Part shown: piece after piece, positions 15,406 to 23,379 of the stretch | Position numbering within the stretch: position 1 is the stretch's first letter | Layout of the letters: each line of letters opens with the position of its first letter | Source of the DNA: RYN-124 sp033851845 | Lineage (GTDB): Bacteria > Actinomycetota > Actinomycetes > Mycobacteriales > SCTD01 | Length of the DNA stretch: 64,000 nt | Assembly: GCA_033851845.1 (NCBI GenBank) | Contig: JAWWOH010000058.1 | Coordinates: 27,019 to 91,018 of the forward strand | Reading direction: 5' to 3' | Made by a program: the position numbers and the translations under genes | Notes under the pieces: model-generated | Seen by the model: the letters and a program-made list of their open reading frames with translations, nothing else | Databases searched by the model: none | Told to the model about the DNA's origin: nothing

Positions 15406-15560
15406 AGTCCTCGCCATCCCGTTCGTACCGATCTTGACCCGATTGACGCAGAACCTCCCTCGACACGGAGCCGCAACACCCACACGATGATCGTGACCCC
15501 AGCCACACCAGTGCCCAGCCCAGAACCTGGAGCCACCGTGCGATCCCTCGGGCAGGTCCC

Positions 15561-17555
15561 GTGAGCGACTTCCTCACCTTCACGGTGATCGGGATCGTCC
15601 TGGGCTCGACCTACGCGATCGCGGCCAGCGGCCTGGTGCTGACCTATGCCACGTCGAACGTGTTCAACATGGCGCACGGCGCCGTCGGCATGGTGATGAC
15701 GTTCCTGTACTGGGAGCTCTACATCCACCGTGGCTGGCCGTTGTGGGTCGCCATCCCGTTCGTGCTGTTCATCGCGGCTCCGCTGTTCGGGCTGCTCATG
15801 GAACGTCTCGTCATGCGGCGGCTGACGTCAGCAGACGTCACCACGTCGCTGGTCGTGACGGTCGGTCTGCTCGTCGCACTGATCGGGTTCGCGCAGCAGC
15901 TGTGGCCGCCGGCCGGCCGCACGGTCGACCAGTTCTTCGTCGGGCACAGCGTGTCGTTCGGGCTGGTGCGCGTCACCGTGCAGCAGTTCATCACGATGGG
16001 CGTCGCCGTCCTCGTCGCCGTCGGTCTGTACGTGCTGCTCAGCCGCACCCGCATCGGTACGGCGATGCGCGCCGTCGTGGACAACCGGGACCTGCTGTCG
16101 CTCCACGGTGCGCGTCCCAACCTGCTGAGCGGGCTGGCCTGGGCACTCGGCTCGTCACTCGCCGCGCTGGCCGGCATCCTGCTGGCGCCCTCGCTCTCCT
16201 TCGACTACACGATCCTGACCTTCCTGGTCGTCAACGCGTACGCCGCCGCGATGGTCGGCCGGCTCAAGAGCCTGCCGAAGACGTTCGCCGGCGCCATCGT
16301 GCTGGGGCTGCTCATCAACTACGGCCAGTGGGCGTACATCTCGCTGCCGCCGAGTCTGGTGACCGACTCGAAGGGCCTCATCTACGGCATCAAGAACTCA
16401 CTCCCGACCCTGTTCCTGCTCGGGGTGATGCTGCTGCTGCCGCAGGAGAAGCTCCGGGTCGGGCGCATCGCCGGGACCAAGCTGCCCAGGATCCCCTCGT
16501 GGCGCAGCACGTTCCTGTGGTCCGCGGTGCTCGTCGTGGCTGCCTTCGGCGTCACCAGCCAGTTCGGGGACGGCAACAACTCGCGGTTCGGCCAGGCGAT
16601 GTGCCTGTCGCTCATCATGCTGTCCCTGGTCCTGCTCGTCGGCTACGGCGGGGACGTCTCGCTGTGCCAGCTGAGCTTCGTCGGCGTCGGCGCCCTCGTG
16701 GCGGCGCGCGGGTTCGCCATCCCGTTCACCGGCCTCGGCTTCCACCCGCAGGTGAGCCTGCTGTCGATGGCGACAGCCTTCCTGCTGACCGCGACCGTCG
16801 GGGCGCTCGTGGCCCTGCCGGCGCTCCGGCTGCGCGGGCTCTACATCGGCCTGGGCACGCTGGCCATCGCCGCGGCCATGGACCACACGGTCTTCGAGAC
16901 GACGCTCGTGGGCTTCGGCGCGCAGGGGTCCAACCTCGACGTGGACCGCCCGGGCTTCATCGACAGCGAGCGCTCGTTCGCCATGGCCGTCGTCGTGGCA
17001 TTCGTCGTCATGGCGTGGGCGGTGCTGTCGATCCGGCGTGGGAAGTACGGGCGCATCCTGCTGGCAACGCGCGACTCACAGGCCGCCTGCGCCACACTCG
17101 GCTTCAACACCACACTGACCCGTATCGCCGTCTTCGCCATGTCGGCCGGGCTCGCCGGCATTGCCGGTGTGTTCTTCGCCGGCATGCGGCACACCGTCGG
17201 GACGCTCGACTTCTACTTCTTCAACAGCCTCCCGCTGCTGCTGTTCGCGACGGTCTTCGGCGTCACCTCCATCACCGGCGTGCTGATGGGCGGGCTCACG
17301 TACGGCCTGATCCGCTACGGCTCCGCGACGCAGGCAAACGTCGCCTCGATCGTGCTCTTCGTCGGGATCCGGATGCTCGTCGGCAACCCGAACGGGCTGG
17401 TCGGGCTGCTGTTCGAGCACAGTCGGCGGGTGCTGCCCTTCCGCCACCGCACGGGGTCGCCGCCGGAGCCCGCAGCTGGTTTCCCCGAGCCTGCGCACGA
17501 GCTCACCCCGGCCGGCACGGCCCCGAGCTTGGAGGCCTCCGTTGGCGCTGCTTGA
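15561..17555 (+). CDS. Branched-chain-type ABC transporter permease, LivH-LivM fusion
   Basis: 664 residues combining two permeases. Residues about 1-295 are LivH-like (GSTYAIAASGLVLTYATSNVFNMAHG signature start, NAYAAAMVGRLKSLPKTFAG), and about 315-620 are LivM-like (SFVGVGALVAARGF, LATRDSQAACATLGFN, FFAGMRHTVG). Many membrane helices are present; the last 40 residues are a Pro/Ala-rich cytosolic tail. It forms the channel of an HAAT-family importer. Encoded within the steroid region after hsd4A, so a steroid or side-chain-acid substrate is plausible but not shown. Its 3' end overlaps the ATPase gene by 14 nt. Confidence 0.88.
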   Translation: MSDFLTFTVIGIVLGSTYAIAASGLVLTYATSNVFNMAHGAVGMVMTFLYWELYIHRGWPLWVAIPFVLFIAAPLFGLLMERLVMRRLTSADVTTSLVVTVGLLVALIGFAQQLWPPAGRTVDQFFVGHSVSFGLVRVTVQQFITMGVAVLVAVGLYVLLSRTRIGTAMRAVVDNRDLLSLHGARPNLLSGLAWALGSSLAALAGILLAPSLSFDYTILTFLVVNAYAAAMVGRLKSLPKTFAGAIVLGLLINYGQWAYISLPPSLVTDSKGLIYGIKNSLPTLFLLGVMLLLPQEKLRVGRIAGTKLPRIPSWRSTFLWSAVLVVAAFGVTSQFGDGNNSRFGQAMCLSLIMLSLVLLVGYGGDVSLCQLSFVGVGALVAARGFAIPFTGLGFHPQVSLLSMATAFLLTATVGALVALPALRLRGLYIGLGTLAIAAAMDHTVFETTLVGFGAQGSNLDVDRPGFIDSERSFAMAVVVAFVVMAWAVLSIRRGKYGRILLATRDSQAACATLGFNTTLTRIAVFAMSAGLAGIAGVFFAGMRHTVGTLDFYFFNSLPLLLFATVFGVTSITGVLMGGLTYGLIRYGSATQANVASIVLFVGIRMLVGNPNGLVGLLFEHSRRVLPFRHRTGSPPEPAAGFPEPAHELTPAGTAPSLEASVGAA

Positions 17556-18297
17556 GGTCGAGGAGGTCCTCGTCCGCTTCGGTGGTGTCGTAGCGGTCAA
17601 CGGCGCCTCCCTCGAGGTGCCGGAGCGGTCGGTCATCGGGCTGATCGGCCCCAACGGCGCCGGCAAGACGACGCTGTTCAACGTCATCACCGGACTGCAG
17701 GTGCCCAACCGGGGCGTTGTTCGGTTCGACGGTCGTGACATCACCAAGCTGCACCCGCGGCAGCGCGCACTGGCAGGGATCGGCCGTACCTTCCAGCGGC
17801 TCGAGGTCTTCGGGTCCCTGACGGTCGCGGACAACATCCGGGTGGCCGCGGAGATGCGTGGCGCCGACGATCCGGCCGGTGTGCGCGATCGACTGCTGGA
17901 GCGGGTGGGCCTGCAGCCCTTCGCCGACGTGACAGCTGACTCGGTGCCCACCGGCATCGCGCGCCTGACCGAGCTCGCCCGGGCGCTCGCCTGCGACCCG
18001 CGGCTGCTCCTGCTCGACGAGCCGTCCAGCGGTCTGAGCGAGTCCGAGACCGAGGACTTCGCCGTACTCCTCCGGTCGCTCGCCGAGGACGACGGCCGCT
18101 CGGTGCTGATCGTGGAGCACGACGTCGAGCTCGTGCTCAGCCTGTGCGCAACGGTCCATGTGCTCGACTTCGGATCGGTCATCGCCAGCGGCTCGCCGGA
18201 TGTCATCCGCGCCGACCCGCGGGTGCAGGACGCCTACCTCGGCGCCGACGACGAGGCTGCCGAAGCCCTCGAGGACCTCGAGGAGGTGCCGGCGTGA
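17542..18297 (+). CDS. ABC transporter ATPase, LivG-like
   Basis: 251 residues. Walker A GPNGAGKTTLFNVITGL (about 34-50), a Q-loop RTFQRLEVF, Walker B RLLLLDEPSSGLS and switch His IVEHDVELV are present. The ABC signature reads VPTGIARLTELARAL, diverged from the usual LSGGQ form. LivG proteins power branched-chain-type importers with LivF. The TTG start overlaps the end of the permease gene by 14 nt and is supported by alignment of the first strand to the family. The tail is acidic. Confidence 0.85.
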   Translation: MALLEVEEVLVRFGGVVAVNGASLEVPERSVIGLIGPNGAGKTTLFNVITGLQVPNRGVVRFDGRDITKLHPRQRALAGIGRTFQRLEVFGSLTVADNIRVAAEMRGADDPAGVRDRLLERVGLQPFADVTADSVPTGIARLTELARALACDPRLLLLDEPSSGLSESETEDFAVLLRSLAEDDGRSVLIVEHDVELVLSLCATVHVLDFGSVIASGSPDVIRADPRVQDAYLGADDEAAEALEDLEEVPA

Positions 18298-19010
18298 AGG
18301 AGAAGGCGAACGCCCTCGACGTCATCGACCTGACGGCCAGCTACGGCCGCATCGAGGTCCTGCACGGCGTCAGCTTCTCCGTCCCCCAGGGCGCCGTCGT
18401 CGCGCTGCTCGGCCCGAACGGAGCCGGCAAGACCACGACGCTGAACTGCATCGCCGGCCTCATCACCCCGACCGGTGGTCATGTCCACATCGGCGGCCAC
18501 CACCTGAACGGCGCGGCGCCCGACAAGATTGCCCGGGCCGGCGTGTGCACGATCCCTGAGGGCCGCGGCATCTTCCCGAACCTGACGGTCGATGAGAACG
18601 TCAGCCTGTTCCCGTTCGCCGCCCAGGCCAGTCCTCGGGAGATCGAGGACCGCACGTTCAGCCAGTTCCCGCGGCTGGGCGAGCGCCGCGGTCAGCTGGC
18701 CGGCAAGCTGTCCGGCGGCGAGCAGCAGATGCTCGCGATGGCCCGGGCGCTCGCCACCGACCCCGCCCTGCTGCTGCTCGACGAGCTGTCCATGGGGCTC
18801 GCCCCGAAGATCGTCGGGGAGCTCTACGAGATCGTCGGTGACATCGGCCGGCAGGGCGTGTCAGTGCTCGTCGTCGAGCAGTTCGCACGAAGGGCACTTG
18901 CTGTCGCCCAGCTCGGCATCGTGATGGTGCACGGCCGTGTCACCGCTGTCGGCGAGCCCGCCGACATCGAGAGCGAGCTTTCCGCCGCCTACCTCGGAGG
19001 TGCCGCATGA
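18294..19010 (+). CDS. ABC transporter ATPase, LivF-like
   Basis: 238 residues. Walker A GPNGAGKTTTLNCIAGLI, LivF-type PEGRGIFPNLTVDENV, a normal signature LSGGEQQMLAMARAL, and Walker B ALLLLDELSMGLAP (Leu where Pro is usual). GTG start in a GTGA overlap with the LivG gene, so the two ATPases are translationally coupled. Confidence 0.88.
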   Translation: MKEKANALDVIDLTASYGRIEVLHGVSFSVPQGAVVALLGPNGAGKTTTLNCIAGLITPTGGHVHIGGHHLNGAAPDKIARAGVCTIPEGRGIFPNLTVDENVSLFPFAAQASPREIEDRTFSQFPRLGERRGQLAGKLSGGEQQMLAMARALATDPALLLLDELSMGLAPKIVGELYEIVGDIGRQGVSVLVVEQFARRALAVAQLGIVMVHGRVTAVGEPADIESELSAAYLGGAA

Positions 19011-20437
19011 CGATCATGCGCACATGTGTACGTCTGGCCGCCGCGTCGGCGCTGACCCTCGCCTGGCTGCCGACGGGCGGTCCCGTGCAGGCCGACGCCA
19101 TCGACACCGAGACCGCGTTGGCGGGGTTCTCCGTCGGCGTCGAGGCATCGCCACTGCGGATCCTCATCGACGACCCCAAGCTGCAGATCCCGCGACCGAC
19201 GGGCACCGCGGCACTGGAGGCCGACCCCAACTACACGCTGGCCTCGGTCGCCGCGGGCCCCAACGCGCACGCCATCACGAGCTCCCTGTGGCCGGGCAAC
19301 CTGATCGGTGAAGGTCTCGCGCAGGTCTACGACGGCCTGCCGGCGTACCCGGTCAAGGGCGAGGCGAGGTACCCCGACAAGCCCTACACCGCGCAGGGTG
19401 TCGACGGCGGTCCGCTCAGCGGTGCCCGGGCCGAAGGGCTGCTCGCCACCGCCACAGCGGACGGCACGCCCACCAACAAGCCGGGCCCGGTCTCGATCGG
19501 CGGCATGACGTCGACGTCCACCGCGACCGTCGACGACAAGGACGTCGCCGTCGGCAGCGCGCTCAGCGCCGTCAAGGACGTCTCGCTCATCGAGGGCCTG
19601 ATCGGCATCGACAGCGTCACGACGCGGCTCGTCACCAAGGCCGACGGCAGCAAGCCGGCAGCAACAGGCAGCACGACGGTGGAAGGCCTCACCATCGCCG
19701 GGCAGTCCTTCACCGTCGACGACAAGGGCCTGCACGCGGCCGGCAACGGATCCGGCCTGCCGCCGCTCGGCACTCCGCAGCCCGTTGCCGATGCGCTCGG
19801 GATCAGCGCCAACCTGATGACACAGACGACGACGAAGAGCCCCAACGGCGTCAGTCGCGTCGCCGGCGGCCTGGTCATCAAGCTCGACACGGGGCCGCTG
19901 CGCAAGGCCCTCGGCCCGGTGACCGACCACACCGACCCGGTGGTCAACGACATCATCAGCCAGATGCCGCCCCAGCTGCAGGGCCAGCTCTACTACTTCG
20001 TGAAGGCGACGCCGAACTTCACCTTCATCTTCGGCTCGGCCAACGCCGCATCCGCCGCGACGCTGCCGATCAGCTTCAACTTCCCGACGGCGGGGTTCCC
20101 CAGCCTCGGCAGCGTGGCCGGTCCGCCGACCAGCCTGGGCACGACGCCGACGGTCGGTGCCAGTGCTCCGCTCGCGAGCGCGGGCCTGCCGCCGGCTGTG
20201 TCCCCGGCCGTCGCGCGGCCGCTCGTGCCGGCGCTCGGCACGTCCAACGTCGCGGCCAGGACGCCGGCCAGCTCGGTGGGCATCGGTCTCGGCCGTGTGC
20301 TGGCCGGCCTGCTGCTGTCCGGCCTCATCGGGTGGGGGCTGCTGCGCTTCCTCGCCCTCGCCGGCGGGGCCCTGCCCTTCGGGTGCCGGCTGGGCGCACC
20401 CACCTCTGTTCCCAACCTGCGGAGCGTGACGGCATGA
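19007..20437 (+). CDS. Exported, membrane-anchored protein of the transporter operon
   Basis: 476 residues, no family recognised. N-terminal signal peptide (about 1-30, cleavage near VQADA), a long Ser/Thr/Gly-rich extracytoplasmic part with beta-type repeats, a Pro/Ala/Gly-rich stretch (about 360-425) and a C-terminal hydrophobic helix (LGRVLAGLLLSGLIGWGLL) with a short tail. It would face outside, anchored by its C-terminus. ATGA overlap with livF and with the next gene makes it an integral part of the transport operon. An accessory substrate-capture role is inferred only from position. Confidence 0.7.
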   Translation: MTIMRTCVRLAAASALTLAWLPTGGPVQADAIDTETALAGFSVGVEASPLRILIDDPKLQIPRPTGTAALEADPNYTLASVAAGPNAHAITSSLWPGNLIGEGLAQVYDGLPAYPVKGEARYPDKPYTAQGVDGGPLSGARAEGLLATATADGTPTNKPGPVSIGGMTSTSTATVDDKDVAVGSALSAVKDVSLIEGLIGIDSVTTRLVTKADGSKPAATGSTTVEGLTIAGQSFTVDDKGLHAAGNGSGLPPLGTPQPVADALGISANLMTQTTTKSPNGVSRVAGGLVIKLDTGPLRKALGPVTDHTDPVVNDIISQMPPQLQGQLYYFVKATPNFTFIFGSANAASAATLPISFNFPTAGFPSLGSVAGPPTSLGTTPTVGASAPLASAGLPPAVSPAVARPLVPALGTSNVAARTPASSVGIGLGRVLAGLLLSGLIGWGLLRFLALAGGALPFGCRLGAPTSVPNLRSVTA

Positions 20438-20976
20438 CGGCTCCCGATCGGACGGCGAGCGACCGGGCAGCCGGCGGATTCGAGGCGGAGCGCTACCTCG
20501 CGATCGCGAGTGCGGTGCTGCTTCCCCTCGGCTTGGCGGTCATCGTGCTCGGCTGGTACGGCGCGGCGCACACGCCGTACCTGTTCGAGCAGGTGCCGTA
20601 CCTCATCAGCGGGGGGTTGCTCGGCCTGGGCCTTGCGGTGGTCGGGGGGCTGGTCTACTTCGGCTCGTGGGTCGCCCGCGGTGCGGCGGAGCAGCGCCGG
20701 CAGAACGAGGAAGTGGCCGGCCTGCTACGCGAGATCCGGGAGGACCTGCGCGGCGGCGTCGGTGCCGCAGCGCCGCCGGCTCGCCGTACGGCGTCCGGTA
20801 ACGGGCGCGGACCGTACGTCGCCACCGCGAAGGGCGGGATGCTCCACCGGCCGGACTGCGCGGTCGTCGCGGGTCGTGACGACCTGCGCTCGGTCAGCTC
20901 GACGGGCGACGGCCTGGCGGCGTGCGGCCTGTGCAACCCGTTCGACTCCGACGTCCTGTCCGCCGACCTCACCTAA
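20434..20976 (+). CDS. Two-helix membrane protein with a C-terminal His/Cys metal site
   Basis: 180 residues: two membrane helices (about 22-43 and 56-78), a charged coiled segment (EQRRQNEEVAGLLREIREDL), a linker and a C-terminal module with PYVATAKGGMLHRPDCAVV and then AACGLCNP. H-x3-C plus C-x2-C resembles the small zinc-binding module found in Ada-type metal-binding domains. Probably membrane-bound with the metal site in the cytosol. ATGA overlap with the previous gene; substrate-binding protein gene 13 bp later. The function is unknown. Confidence 0.65.
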   Translation: MTAPDRTASDRAAGGFEAERYLAIASAVLLPLGLAVIVLGWYGAAHTPYLFEQVPYLISGGLLGLGLAVVGGLVYFGSWVARGAAEQRRQNEEVAGLLREIREDLRGGVGAAAPPARRTASGNGRGPYVATAKGGMLHRPDCAVVAGRDDLRSVSSTGDGLAACGLCNPFDSDVLSADLT

Positions 20977-20989
20977 GGAACTGCCGCGC

Positions 20990-22549
20990 ATGCCTGCACG
21001 CCGTCCGATCGCCTTCCGACTGGCCACCGTCCTCGCGATCGGAGCCATGACCACGACCGCCTGCGGGGCCCGACTCTCCCCGTCCCAGCGCAACGAGGCG
21101 CTGTCGCAGACCGCCAACGGCGGCGCGGGTGGCACGACGGGTGGTGCCGGCACCGACGGCGGGACGGCCCTCGGCAGCGGCGGCACGACCGGCGCCGCCC
21201 TGACGACCGGCACGACCGGTGGGACCGGGACGAGCACGGGGACGTCCGGGACCACCGGGACGACGGGCGCGGCCACGTCCGGCACGGGTGGTGGCGGCGC
21301 AGGCGGCACCACCGGTGCAGCGACCGGCGACTTCACGAAGGCTCCGGCCGAGGGCAACGGCGGCGCGACCGACTTCGGCATCACCAAGGACGCCATCGTC
21401 ATCTACAACATCAGCGACGTGAGCGGGGCCGTGCCCGGGCTCTTCGAGGACGCGCGGTTCGCGACGCAGGCCTACATCAAGTACTTCAACGCCCGCTACG
21501 GCACGATCTACGGCCGCAAGATCGTGCTGAAGACGCTCGACTCGCAGCTCGACTCCGGGGCCAACCGCAGCGCCGCGCTGGACCTGTGCGCCAACGGCTT
21601 CGCGGGAGTCGGCTCCATCTCCGCCTTCGACCAGGGCGCTGCCGACCCGGAGAAGAAGTGCGGCGTACCCGACGTACGGGGCATCGCCACGACGGACCAG
21701 ATGAAGGCCGTTCCGAACGTCTTCCCCGTCAACGCCGCCGGCACCGGTCACTACCGCGGGCTCGCGCAGTTCGCCTGGGCGGCCTCCGTCCCGGACCCGA
21801 AGATCCGCGCCTCGATCAAGAAGGCCGGCTACATCTACAGCGACGGAGAGGTCACCCGGCAGCAGTCGTCGCAGGACAAGGAGGCCGCCACCAAGGCCTA
21901 CGGCTTCAACTGGGTCGCCGACGAGCCTTTCCCGACGTCCTCCACCGACTACACCGCGGTCGTCGCTGACCTGAAGAAGAAGGGGGCGGAGTTCGTCACC
22001 TTCTCCGGCGCCTACCAGCAGGCGGCCGGGATCGTGAAGACGATGGTCGACCAGAACTACCACCCGGTCGTGTGGCAGCCGACCGTCACGGCGTACACCC
22101 CGAACTACCTGCAGCAGGCTGGCTCCGCGGCCGAAGGCACGTTCATCGGTATCCAGCCGACGCTGCTCGAGGAGGCGAAGTACAGCCCCGAGCTGCAGCT
22201 CTACGGCCAGTGGCTGGGTCAGGTGCGGCCCGATGCGGTTCCCACCGACCTGGGCCAGTTCGCCTGGGGCGCGACGGCGCTGTTCATCGACAAGATGATC
22301 AAGCTGGGGCCGAAGCCGACGCGCAAGGGCTTGCTGGCGCTGCTGGCGCAGGAGCACAACTACACCGACAACGGGCTGTTCCCTGGCCAGGACGTCGGCG
22401 GCCGCAAGCTGAGTGACTGCATCCAGGTCACGCAGGTGAAGGGCGGCAAGTTCCAGCGGTACCTCCCAACCGCAGACCACACCTGGCGCTGCGAGGACGG
22501 CGTCTGGGACTTCTCGACGAGCAAGAAGATTCCCGGCTTCCCCAAGTAG
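20990..22549 (+). CDS. ABC transporter substrate-binding protein (Peripla_BP_6 type), lipoprotein-like
   Basis: 519 residues. N-terminal signal sequence ending MTTTAC (an atypical lipobox), a Gly/Thr-rich linker (about 40-115) and then a Leu/Ile/Val-binding fold: ITKDAIVIYNISDVSGAV, KYFNARYGTIYGRKIVL, ASIKKAGYIYSDGE, GAEFVTFSGAYQQAAGIVK, WGATALFIDKM. It would deliver the solute to the LivHM-G-F importer encoded upstream. Start with AAGGA ribosome binding site 9 bp before the ATG. Its stop lies 1 bp from that of the convergent FGE gene. Confidence 0.85.
   Translation: MPARRPIAFRLATVLAIGAMTTTACGARLSPSQRNEALSQTANGGAGGTTGGAGTDGGTALGSGGTTGAALTTGTTGGTGTSTGTSGTTGTTGAATSGTGGGGAGGTTGAATGDFTKAPAEGNGGATDFGITKDAIVIYNISDVSGAVPGLFEDARFATQAYIKYFNARYGTIYGRKIVLKTLDSQLDSGANRSAALDLCANGFAGVGSISAFDQGAADPEKKCGVPDVRGIATTDQMKAVPNVFPVNAAGTGHYRGLAQFAWAASVPDPKIRASIKKAGYIYSDGEVTRQQSSQDKEAATKAYGFNWVADEPFPTSSTDYTAVVADLKKKGAEFVTFSGAYQQAAGIVKTMVDQNYHPVVWQPTVTAYTPNYLQQAGSAAEGTFIGIQPTLLEEAKYSPELQLYGQWLGQVRPDAVPTDLGQFAWGATALFIDKMIKLGPKPTRKGLLALLAQEHNYTDNGLFPGQDVGGRKLSDCIQVTQVKGGKFQRYLPTADHTWRCEDGVWDFSTSKKIPGFPK
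21114..21333 (+). repeat. Low-complexity Gly/Thr-rich coding repeat
   Basis: Irregular repeats of GGC/GGT/ACG/ACC codons encode a GGTTG-, GTSGTTG-type linker in the substrate-binding protein. Such spacers hold lipoprotein domains away from the membrane or through the cell wall. Confidence 0.7.
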
Positions 22550-22550
22550 G

Positions 22551-23369
22551 TCAGAGCGCGCCGCTCGCGCACCGGAACCCCACGTGTGCTGTGGGAGAGT
22601 CGGTTGCGACCGGGATGCGAGCCGCCGGCCGGTAGCGGGAGCAGTAGTCGTCACTGCACAGGAAGCTGCCGCCCTTGGCGACGACCGCGATCGCACCGGT
22701 CGCATCGGACGGCGCGCAGCAGGGCGACGACGGGTGCTGCGCCGACCAGGCCGTGTCGACCAGCTCCCAGACGTTGCCGATGACGTCGTACAGGCCGTGC
22801 CCGTTGGGTGGATAGGTGCCGACGGGACGCGTGCCGGCGACGCCGTCCGGGCGCCACGGGAACTGGCCGCGCCAGACCACTGCCGGAACGTCCCCGCCGG
22901 GACGTGCGTCGTCGCCCCAGGCGTAGTCGGCTCCGGCCAGACCGCCTCGGGCCGCGTGCTCCCACTCGCGCTCGCTCGGCAGGCGCAGCCCGGCCCAGGC
23001 GCAGTAGGCGAGTGCGTCCTCGACGACGACGTGCGTCACCGGGTGCTCGTCGTCCGGCACCGTGCCTGGGCCGAGCGGGTGCTGCCATGACGTGCCCGGC
23101 ACCCACGTCCACCAGCCGGCCGGATCGCGCAGGTCCACCGGACCGCGCGGCGGCGTGAAGACGGCGGAGCCGCCGAGGTCGCGCTCGGCGCGGGTGCGGT
23201 AGCCGGTGGCGGCGACGAACCCCGCGAACTGCGCCACGGTGGTCGGCGTGCGCGCGACGGCCACGGGGCCGACAACGACCTCCCGGGCCGGCCGTTCTTC
23301 CGGATAGTGGCGGTCCGATCCGATGACCGTCGTACCGCCCGGCACGTCGACGAGCTCCGGTCGCGTCAC
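22551..23369 (-). CDS. Formylglycine-generating enzyme (sulfatase-modifying factor)
   Basis: About 272 residues of the FGE/SUMF1 family. The hallmark KGGSFLCSDDYCSRYRPAAR near the C-terminus includes both active-site cysteines (about 238 and 243), and GNVWELVD and RLPSEREWEHAARGG are conserved family motifs. FGE oxidises the cysteine of a CxPxR motif in sulfatases to formylglycine. The substrate is very probably the arylsulfatase encoded 10 bp upstream in the same operon. The start is a GTG at 23369, or a TTG at 23387 that would overlap the sulfatase stop. Confidence 0.9.
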   Translation of the reverse strand: MTRPELVDVPGGTTVIGSDRHYPEERPAREVVVGPVAVARTPTTVAQFAGFVAATGYRTRAERDLGGSAVFTPPRGPVDLRDPAGWWTWVPGTSWQHPLGPGTVPDDEHPVTHVVVEDALAYCAWAGLRLPSEREWEHAARGGLAGADYAWGDDARPGGDVPAVVWRGQFPWRPDGVAGTRPVGTYPPNGHGLYDVIGNVWELVDTAWSAQHPSSPCCAPSDATGAIAVVAKGGSFLCSDDYCSRYRPAARIPVATDSPTAHVGFRCASGAL

Positions 23370-23379
23370 TCGACGCCGT

